A stretch of DNA of 7,226 nucleotides from Cyclobacteriaceae bacterium. GTDB taxonomy: Bacteria; Bacteroidota; Bacteroidia; Cytophagales; Cyclobacteriaceae. Where the stretch lies: positions 1-7,226 of the forward strand of contig JALOMY010000147.1 of the NCBI GenBank assembly GCA_025455225.1, written 5' to 3'. Under the pieces are notes generated by a model that was not told the DNA's origin, searched no databases, and worked only from the letters and a program-made list of their open reading frames with translations. Both the position numbers and the translations under genes were made by a program. Every line of letters begins with the position of its first letter. Position 1 is the first letter of the stretch. This document shows positions 1 through 6,277 of this stretch, one piece after another.

Positions 1-2300
1 TCTGAAAGGAATCGTACGATTTCAAGATCCGGATTGATTTCACGCTCGAGCTTCCGGTAAAACTTGAAGAAATAGCGGTCGTTATAGATGATGGCTGTAT
101 TGCTCTGATCGGCTTTTAATACTTTGGAATCAACCTCCCCGTCAATCACAATTTTATTGAAAACCGATGAATTGAATTCCATCGTACCATCATCGAACTT
201 CAGGCGAGCTTTTTTCTCCATGTTTAACAACAGGAAGTCACGGAAGCTTTTATCGTAACTGCTGTCCATAACAAAACCCATCTCTCCCTGTATCTCCGCA
301 CGGCATACCACACTGTGTGTATGGTATTCGACTTTTTCAATGACGCTGTCAGCGGAAGCAAAGGATAAGGGAAGGAAGTACAATTCCGGCAGGCGCTGAA
401 CATAATGAACTTCCACCAACGTAAGGTAATGCGTTTTTCCTTCCACCTTCAGCGGGATCATTTTTTCAATTGCCATTTTGCTGATAACCCTTGCCTTGCC
501 GCCAAACCACCGGCACTTCTTCATAAATGTGGGAAGTATCTTTCGCTCAAAGAGACGCTTTTCATTGTAGGAGTTAAATAACCGCTCCCAGGATAAATCC
601 GCTGAGAAGAACGGTAACTCACCGCTGGCTTCACCTTTTTCTTTTCTGTCGTTGGTATCCAGTTGAAGCCAGTAATATCCGTATGGTCCGATGGTTAAGG
701 AGTATTGACCATCGCCCACATTGATGAACCGGTTTTGACTAAATACTTCGGTTACATCAAAATCCTTAAACTCAGATAAATTCAATGTAGTTACCTGTGA
801 AAATTGCGAAAGGTTAGCCACCAGAATAATTCGTTGTTTGTCATACGAGCGCAGAAACGATAATACTTTCGTGTTCGAACTGTCAATAAACTTCATGTCG
901 CCCCTGCCTAGGGCACTTAAACGCTTGCGCATGGCAATTACCTGGCGAATCCACCAAAGCAATGACGAAGGATTTTCATCCTGGGTAGCCACGTTAACCG
1001 ATTCAAACCTGTAAACCGGATCGGTAATTACCGGTAAGTAAAGCATTTGTGGATTTGCCGAAGAAAACCCGGCATTCAGGTTCATGCTCCACTGCATGGG
1101 TGTTCGAACACCAAAACGGTCGCCCAGGTAAATGTTATCGCCCATACCGATTTCATCACCGTAATAAATTACCGGTGAGCCAGGTAATGAAAACAGGATG
1201 GTATACAACAACTCTATTTTTCTGCGGTCGTTGTTGAGCAGTGGGGCAAGCCTTCTGCGAATGCCGATGTTAAACTTGGTATGCGGATCATTGGCATAGG
1301 CCTTAAATAAATAATCCTTTTCTTCCTCCGTAACCATTTCAAGGCCAAGCTCATCGTGGTTTCGTAAGAAAAGCGCCCATTGACTGTTGGGCGGAGTAAC
1401 GGGTGTCTGTTCAAGAATATCAACTATCGGATAGCTGTCTTCCGTGCGCAACCCAAGGAATAACCGGGGCATCAGCGGATAATTGAAATTCATGTGGCAC
1501 TCTTCTCCGTTACCGAAATACAAGGCTGCATCTTCCGGCCACAAATTCGCTTCCGCAATCAACACTTTATTTTCGTAATGCTTATCAATGTGTGTGCGGA
1601 TGCGTTTCAGGAAAGCATGGGTTTGCGGCAGGTTTTCACAACTGGTTCCCTCCTCTTCAAAAAGAAATGGAATGGAGGGTAAACGAAAGCCATCAACTCC
1701 AATCTTCATCCAGAAGTCGATTACTTTAATCATCTCCAGCTGAACTTCCGGGTTATCGTAATTCAGTTCGGGTTGATGCCGGTAAAACCGGTGCCAGTAA
1801 TAGGCCTTGGCTTCCGGGTCCCACGTCCAGTTGGATTCTTCATTATCCTGAAGAATGATCCGGGCGTCTTTGTATTTCTCGGCTGTATCGCTCCAAACAT
1901 AAAATTCACGATAACGCGACCCGGCTTTGGCCTTACGTGCCCGTTTAAACCACGGATGCTGATCGGAAGTATGATTTAAAATCAGTTCAGTGATTACCCG
2001 TATACCACGGGCATGCGCTGCTTTAAGGAACGCTTTAAAATCGGCCAGTGTACCAAAGTCAGGATGCACATCGATGTGATCGCTGACATCATAACCGTCA
2101 TCTTTTAAAGGAGACGGATAAAACGGTAAAAGCCACAGGGTATTGATGCCCAGGTCTTCCAGGTAATCGAGCTTTTGAATGAGCCCGTTGAAGTCGCCAA
2201 TGCCATCACCATTGCTGTCGAAAAAAGACCGAACCGACAGTTCATAGAAGATCGCATCTTTAAACCACAATGGGTCTGAGCTTTTTCCGTTTACAACCAT
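1..2300 (-). CDS. treS: TreS-maltokinase fusion (GlgE pathway), 3' end cut by window edge; TreS nucleophile replaced
   Basis: Partial gene; 766 codons are read from ATG at 2298-2300 with no stop before the window edge. The N-terminal part, about residues 10-550, is a GH13 trehalose synthase domain: NGDGIGDFNGL (30-40), LILNHTSDQHPWF (106-118), acid/base Glu250 in LIAEANLWPED, Asp316 in LRNHDELGLEM, and GVRTPMQW near 400. From about residue 575 a maltokinase N-terminal cap begins (CRWFGGKAR, Trp598), then SNTAIIYNDRYFFKFYR, so the protein is a TreS-Mak fusion whose kinase active site lies outside the window. In the family, TreS interconverts trehalose and maltose and Mak phosphorylates maltose with ATP in the cytosol, feeding GlgE. 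Oddity: residue 208, the expected nucleophile Asp, is Pro (FRLPSIPF), so isomerase activity is doubtful. The start lies 1 nt after the glgE stop, suggesting coupled translation. The fold and fusion are clear; the activity of the TreS half is not. Confidence 0.93.
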   Translation of the reverse strand, partial: MVVNGKSSDPLWFKDAIFYELSVRSFFDSNGDGIGDFNGLIQKLDYLEDLGINTLWLLPFYPSPLKDDGYDVSDHIDVHPDFGTLADFKAFLKAAHARGIRVITELILNHTSDQHPWFKRARKAKAGSRYREFYVWSDTAEKYKDARIILQDNEESNWTWDPEAKAYYWHRFYRHQPELNYDNPEVQLEMIKVIDFWMKIGVDGFRLPSIPFLFEEEGTSCENLPQTHAFLKRIRTHIDKHYENKVLIAEANLWPEDAALYFGNGEECHMNFNYPLMPRLFLGLRTEDSYPIVDILEQTPVTPPNSQWALFLRNHDELGLEMVTEEEKDYLFKAYANDPHTKFNIGIRRRLAPLLNNDRRKIELLYTILFSLPGSPVIYYGDEIGMGDNIYLGDRFGVRTPMQWSMNLNAGFSSANPQMLYLPVITDPVYRFESVNVATQDENPSSLLWWIRQVIAMRKRLSALGRGDMKFIDSSNTKVLSFLRSYDKQRIILVANLSQFSQVTTLNLSEFKDFDVTEVFSQNRFINVGDGQYSLTIGPYGYYWLQLDTNDRKEKGEASGELPFFSADLSWERLFNSYNEKRLFERKILPTFMKKCRWFGGKARVISKMAIEKMIPLKVEGKTHYLTLVEVHYVQRLPELYFLPLSFASADSVIEKVEYHTHSVVCRAEIQGEMGFVMDSSYDKSFRDFLLLNMEKKARLKFDDGTMEFNSSVFNKIVIDGEVDSKVLKADQSNTAIIYNDRYFFKFYRKLEREINPDLEIVRFLS

Positions 2301-2301
2301 A

Positions 2302-4269
2302 TTACATATGCGATTCGTGTACTTTTAATTCAAAAATATGGAAGGGAAGTTTGTGTGGGTTAAGCTCCACGTAATTCCACTCCTGTGTCCAGGTAAAATA
2401 TTCATCCGTCATCCTATCGTGCAGTTTCACATTAATGTGATCACCCAGGTTAAGAATTTGACGGGGTAATTGAACATAACCTTGCTGCGTAGAATGTGGA
2501 TCGAGATTAACTACTACCAGAATGAAGTCCTTTCGGTCATTGGAATACTTAAGGTAAGCCAACAAGTTGTCGTTGTGGATTTCGCAGAACTGAATGTTCC
2601 AGGTGGAGTGCATGGCCGGATGGTGCTTACGCACCTGGTTAATAAGTGTGATAATATCCGTCATGCGGTTGGTCTTGCGCCAGTTGTACTCCTTGATTTC
2701 ATATTTCTCAGAGTTCATGTATTCTTCCTTTCCCGGAACCGGGCTGTTATCATAAAATTCATAGGGCGGTCCATAAATGCCATAATTGGACGATAAGGTT
2801 GCCGCAAGTACAAACCGGATGATAAACATGTTTTCCCCCTGGTGTTGCAAATGGTACGGCAAGATATCCGGGGTATTCGGCCAGAAGTTAGGACGGAAAT
2901 AATTTCGTGATGGACCAAACACCAGTTCATTCATGTAACCGATCAATTCCTGCTTGCTGACGCGCCAGGTAAAGTAAGTATAGGATTGTGTAAACCCAGC
3001 TTTAGCCAAAGAGGCCATCACTTTCGGCCGGGTAAATGCTTCCGAAAGAAAAATCACATCCGGATTTTGCTTATGTACTTCGTCAATCACCCACTCCCAG
3101 AAACTAATGGCCTTGGTATGCGGATTATCAACCCGGAAAATGGTTACACCTTGATCAACCCAGTAAATAAAGATCGATTTCAATTCATTCCATAAACCTT
3201 TCCAGTCTTCACTTTCAAAATTGAAGGGATAAATGTCCTGGTATTTTTTAGGCGGATTCTCTGCGTACTGAATAGAACCATCGGGCCGTTGCTTGAACCA
3301 ATCGGGATGCTCTTTTACATACGGATGATCGGGTGCACATTGAAAGGCGATATCCATAGCGATGTCTATGCCCCTCTTTTTGGCTTCTGCAATCAGAAGT
3401 TTAAAATCCTCCAAGGTTCCCAGTTCAGGGTGTATCGACTTATGTCCGCCTTCATCGCTGCCAATTGCCCAGGGTGAGCCGGGTTCCCCGGGTTGGGATT
3501 TCACATTATTATTCTTTCCCTTCCGGTTGATCTTTCCGATCGGATGAATCGGTGGAAGATAAAGGACGTCAAAGCCCATGGTTTCAATGCGCGGAAGCAG
3601 CTTAATAACATCGCGAAACGTGCCATGCTTTCCTTCAGGGCCTGCCGACCGTGGAAAGAGTTCATACCAGGTGCTGAAGTTGGCTTTCGTGGATTCAACA
3701 ATTACGGTAAGTTGTTTGGGATAAACCGTTTCAAATTCACGCAGCGGATATTGATGCACCAGTTTCGCAAACTCATTGCCCTGTACGTAGTCAATGTTCT
3801 CCAGATATTTTGACTCATCTCGGAATTGAGCGGCAAGCTGATCCAACTCTTTAATCTTTCCACATGAAATTTTCTCCAACAGTATCGCCCCCTCCTTCAA
3901 TTCCAGGTTAACATTGAGCATGGCATCGGCTTTCTTGCGAAACCCATCGTACCATGTTTCCAAATGATCGATCCAGGCTTCAACGGTAAATACATACGTG
4001 ACTTTTTCGCTCACGGTAAAGGATGCACGCCAGGAATCATTCCCGGTATGGACCATTTCGGTCCGCTTCCAATCCTTATCGCCAGCTCGTTTATACAATA
4101 CAGAAGCCCGAACATGATCATGGCCATCGGCAAAAATATCAGCCGTTACCTCTACCTGTTCTCCGATTGTGCGTTTTGCCGGATACCGGCCACCATCAAT
4201 TTCGGGTTGCACATTTTCGATAACGACCCGGGACTGACCGGCCAGGTTCTCCAATTTCATAGGTTTCAT
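2302..4269 (-). CDS. glgE: GlgE: alpha-1,4-glucan:maltose-1-phosphate maltosyltransferase
   Basis: Complete, 655 aa, close to the usual GlgE length. GlgE (GH13_3) is cytosolic and extends alpha-1,4-glucan by adding maltosyl units from maltose 1-phosphate. Visible layout: an N-terminal beta-sandwich (about 15-120, beginning SRVVIENVQPEIDGGRYP), a helical insert (about 125-185), a GH13 barrel (about 190-545) and a C-terminal beta domain (about 555-650). Nucleophile Asp381 lies in FRVDNPHTK, acid/base Glu410 in FLSEAFTRP, and the third carboxylate Asp468 in NFWPNTPDIL. Other family motifs are LYLPPIHPIGKINRKGKNN (236-254) and QYAENPPKKYQDIYPFNFE (334-352). The enzyme therefore looks active. It sits between the amylase (35 nt upstream, no obvious terminator) and treS-mak (1 nt downstream), as expected for an operon. 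Met4 is an alternative start. No Shine-Dalgarno is visible, as is common in Bacteroidota. Confidence 0.96.
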   Translation of the reverse strand: MKPMKLENLAGQSRVVIENVQPEIDGGRYPAKRTIGEQVEVTADIFADGHDHVRASVLYKRAGDKDWKRTEMVHTGNDSWRASFTVSEKVTYVFTVEAWIDHLETWYDGFRKKADAMLNVNLELKEGAILLEKISCGKIKELDQLAAQFRDESKYLENIDYVQGNEFAKLVHQYPLREFETVYPKQLTVIVESTKANFSTWYELFPRSAGPEGKHGTFRDVIKLLPRIETMGFDVLYLPPIHPIGKINRKGKNNNVKSQPGEPGSPWAIGSDEGGHKSIHPELGTLEDFKLLIAEAKKRGIDIAMDIAFQCAPDHPYVKEHPDWFKQRPDGSIQYAENPPKKYQDIYPFNFESEDWKGLWNELKSIFIYWVDQGVTIFRVDNPHTKAISFWEWVIDEVHKQNPDVIFLSEAFTRPKVMASLAKAGFTQSYTYFTWRVSKQELIGYMNELVFGPSRNYFRPNFWPNTPDILPYHLQHQGENMFIIRFVLAATLSSNYGIYGPPYEFYDNSPVPGKEEYMNSEKYEIKEYNWRKTNRMTDIITLINQVRKHHPAMHSTWNIQFCEIHNDNLLAYLKYSNDRKDFILVVVNLDPHSTQQGYVQLPRQILNLGDHINVKLHDRMTDEYFTWTQEWNYVELNPHKLPFHIFELKVHESHM

Positions 4270-4304
4270 TTAGGCAGACTAAATTATATTAATTGGTAAT
4301 AAAC

Positions 4305-6101
4305 TTATTTTATTTGAAAAATATAAGCACCATAGGAACCCAGTTCGGTTTCTAATTCCAGATTAACCAGGTTAAGCTCAAGCTGTTTCCACAAAACATC
4401 GGTGGCTTTATATTCGGATTCGGATTTCAACTGAATGGTATCGGACAATGCTGCTGGTATACTGACTTTGATTTTACGTGCCTCAGCGTTAAAGCCGGCA
4501 ACAATCAGGTAGCGTTCATCTCCTGAAATACGGAGACAGGCAAAAATTTCATCATTAAAATTTCGCTGTTCGATGTTATACCGGGTAAGATCATAATAAT
4601 CACCCGATACGAACGCTTTGTTCTTGCCCGCCAGATTCAATAGGGTAGAATAAAAAGTCCGCAGGTTTTTTTGTTCATCACTCAGCAAGACTCCGTCAAA
4701 TAAACCTCCGTTCATCCACTTCTGATGTTCGGGAACGCCCCAATAATCAAAAATGGTTGTGCGTCCGTCTTCACCCTGAAATCCTTCGGCACCTGCACCG
4801 GGTTCACCCACTTCCTGGCCGAAGTAAATCATAACAGGACCCTGATCAAGCGTTGCGCTGATTACCATGGCCGGTACGGCCTTCCAGGGATTACCGGCAA
4901 AGAAGGGAGACGCAATTCGTTGTTCATCATGGTTCTCCAGGAAATGAAGCATATGCCGGTTGATTCCGGCAAGGTCATTTTGAATTACCGGTATATCGGC
5001 AGTGCTCCGTTTCCCATTAATCAACAGCCGAAGAGTATCATACAATTGAACTTTATCGTAGAGGTAGTCAAAACGACCGGTATGAATATAGTTGCGATAC
5101 TGTGCCGGATTATAAATTTCCGCAACGAAAATAATTTCAGGATTAACGGCTTTCACTTGCGGAATAGCCCACTGCCAGAATTCTACCGGTACCATCTCAG
5201 CCATATCGCATCGGAAGCCATCAACCTTTTTATTGGCCCAGTACACCAGGATATCTTTCATCTTCACCCACGTATCGGGTACCGGATCAAAATGATTCTT
5301 TCTCCCCTGCTGAATGTCGACACCGTAATTCAGTTTAACTGTTTCGAACCATTCATTTATACCGGGTGATGCTGTGAACTGATCGTTACCGGTTACTTTA
5401 GCCGGAGTTTCCTCAAACTTTCCGTCTTTGGTTGGAAAAGTATTTTCAGGACCTAACGATACATAATCCTGCGGAACCTGGAAGGATTGTCCCGGCAGGT
5501 AATAAAAATTATTCATCGGACTAAAAGAAACCGATGTATCGTCATCTTCACCCAGATCGCGAATGCCTTTCGGCTTTACATCTGAATGATATTTCCGTGC
5601 AACATGATTGGGAACAAAATCAATCAGTACTTTTAAACCTTGCCGGTGTGTGCGTTCTACCAACGCTTCGAACTCTTTCATTCGGTTGGGTACATCCGTT
5701 GCCAGATCCGGGTTGATGTCGTAATAATCTTTGATGGCATAAGGCGATCCTGCTCTTCCTTTTACAACATCCGCATCGTCCATCGGAATTCCATACCGGG
5801 TATAGTCCGTAAGTACAGCATGTTCAAGGATGCCGGTGTACCAAACGTGCGTAATACCTAAATCATGAAGGGATTGTAAGGCGCGTTCATTGATGTCACT
5901 AAACTTGCCCACACCATTTTCTTCAAGGGTTCCGTACGTTTTATTGACGGTCTTTTTATTTCCGAACAGACGGGTCATCATCTGGTAAATCACAACCTTC
6001 TGCCGGTCTTCAGACATAGTAGGAATTGGGGGTATTTCGTTCTTCTTTTGAGCACATCCAAACAAGGCAAGAAATGCTAAAATAATGGTAATTCTGTGCA
6101 T
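4305..6101 (-). CDS. Lipoprotein GH13 alpha-amylase family enzyme
   Basis: Complete, 598 aa. Residues 1-16 form a lipoprotein signal peptide: basic start MHR, hydrophobic ITIILAFLAL, lipobox LFGC with Cys16 as the lipidated residue. The mature protein would be membrane-anchored outside the cytoplasm. The next residues, AQKKNE, lack the acidic cluster of known Bacteroidota surface-export signals, so a periplasmic position is possible (inference). A GH13 barrel spans about residues 35-490, with DFVPNH (161-166), nucleophile Asp299 in GFRCDMAE, acid/base Glu328 in FVAEIY and Asp392 in LENHDEQR; a C-terminal beta domain follows (about 515-598). All catalytic residues are present. It probably hydrolyses alpha-1,4-glucans or maltodextrins; exact specificity cannot be read. 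It is first in the minus-strand operon with glgE and treS-mak, and a candidate promoter and operator lie 40-75 nt upstream. Met1 is chosen because later Met starts would lose the signal peptide. Confidence 0.93.
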   Translation of the reverse strand: MHRITIILAFLALFGCAQKKNEIPPIPTMSEDRQKVVIYQMMTRLFGNKKTVNKTYGTLEENGVGKFSDINERALQSLHDLGITHVWYTGILEHAVLTDYTRYGIPMDDADVVKGRAGSPYAIKDYYDINPDLATDVPNRMKEFEALVERTHRQGLKVLIDFVPNHVARKYHSDVKPKGIRDLGEDDDTSVSFSPMNNFYYLPGQSFQVPQDYVSLGPENTFPTKDGKFEETPAKVTGNDQFTASPGINEWFETVKLNYGVDIQQGRKNHFDPVPDTWVKMKDILVYWANKKVDGFRCDMAEMVPVEFWQWAIPQVKAVNPEIIFVAEIYNPAQYRNYIHTGRFDYLYDKVQLYDTLRLLINGKRSTADIPVIQNDLAGINRHMLHFLENHDEQRIASPFFAGNPWKAVPAMVISATLDQGPVMIYFGQEVGEPGAGAEGFQGEDGRTTIFDYWGVPEHQKWMNGGLFDGVLLSDEQKNLRTFYSTLLNLAGKNKAFVSGDYYDLTRYNIEQRNFNDEIFACLRISGDERYLIVAGFNAEARKIKVSIPAALSDTIQLKSESEYKATDVLWKQLELNLVNLELETELGSYGAYIFQIK

Positions 6102-6146
6102 TCTGAAAGATAAGGAATGATAATAACCCCCCTAAACCGGAAAAGA

Positions 6147-6174
6147 CAAAATTTAATGCAATCGTTTGCATCAA
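6147..6174 (-). promoter_or_regulatory. Candidate Bacteroidota-type promoter for the amylase-glgE-treS operon
   Basis: On the minus strand, TTG (complement of 6172-6174) is followed after exactly 17 nt by AAATTTTG (complement of 6147-6154). The latter matches the Bacteroidota -7 consensus TAnnTTTG at all but its first base. A 17-23 nt spacing is that described for flavobacterial promoters. Transcription would begin near 6140, giving a leader of roughly 40 nt before the amylase ATG at 6101. The motif is short and imperfect, so chance cannot be excluded. Confidence 0.4.
6156..6171. promoter_or_regulatory. Candidate LacI-family operator (16-bp near-palindrome)
   Basis: The sequence ATGCAATCGTTTGCAT is a palindrome centred on a CpG, with 7 of 8 positions symmetric in each half-site (ATGCAATC against ATGCAAAC). 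A central CG flanked by GCAA-type half-sites is typical of LacI-family regulators, which often control sugar and glucan genes. It occupies nearly the whole 17-nt spacer between the candidate promoter boxes, where a bound protein would block RNA polymerase. It could also affect the divergent oxidoreductase gene. No regulator gene is in the window. Confidence 0.5.
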
Positions 6175-6177
6175 ACC

Positions 6178-6210
6178 GGAAGGTTAAGCCGGAAATCCGG
6201 TGATTCTTCC
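6178..6210. repeat. Nested inverted repeat in the divergent promoter region
   Basis: The inner part, CCGGAAATCCGG (6189-6200), has perfect 5-bp arms around AA. Outer arms GGAAG (6178-6182) and CTTCC (6206-6210) are also complementary, separated from the inner arms by 6 and 5 nt. It could be a second protein-binding site or a small hairpin. No T-tract follows in either direction, so it is unlikely to be an intrinsic terminator. Confidence 0.4.
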
Positions 6211-6277
6211 TCGGATAAAAATATGCTTAAATGGATTTGGATTATATCATTATTTTAACTCCGTTAAACTATACCCT

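Larger units (their letters stand above)
6134..6181. repeat. Direct repeat AAACCGGAA flanking the operator
   Basis: Two identical 9-bp copies of AAACCGGAA lie at 6134-6142 and 6173-6181, 39 bp apart and on either side of the 16-bp palindrome. The first overlaps the predicted transcription start of the minus-strand operon. The core CCGGAA appears a third time at 6189-6194. Whether these are binding sites or chance cannot be told from one sequence. Confidence 0.3.

Noticed and set aside
1677..1679. A frameshift or sequencing error as the cause of the missing TreS nucleophile
   Set aside because: Family motifs continue in the same frame directly before and after the codon, and more than one base change is needed to restore Asp; resequencing is still the formal test.
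1049..1979. Several 60-70 codon frames on both strands within the TreS region
   Set aside because: The minus-strand TreS-Mak frame is open through the whole stretch from 2300 to the left edge with family motifs throughout, so these are shadows.
4270..4304. Possible terminator or separate promoter between the amylase and glgE
   Set aside because: The 35-nt gap is AT-rich but has no GC stem with a T-tract and no good TTG/TAnnTTTG pair, so read-through is simpler.
4725..5369. A 214-codon plus-strand open frame opposite the amylase gene
   Set aside because: It lies wholly antisense to a well-supported GH13 gene with intact catalytic motifs, and its translation resembles no family I know.
6232..6239. 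TGGATTTG as a -7 box for the GMC gene
   Set aside because: It has one mismatch to TAnnTTTG and no TTG at 17-23 nt upstream; the promoter of this gene cannot be placed with confidence.
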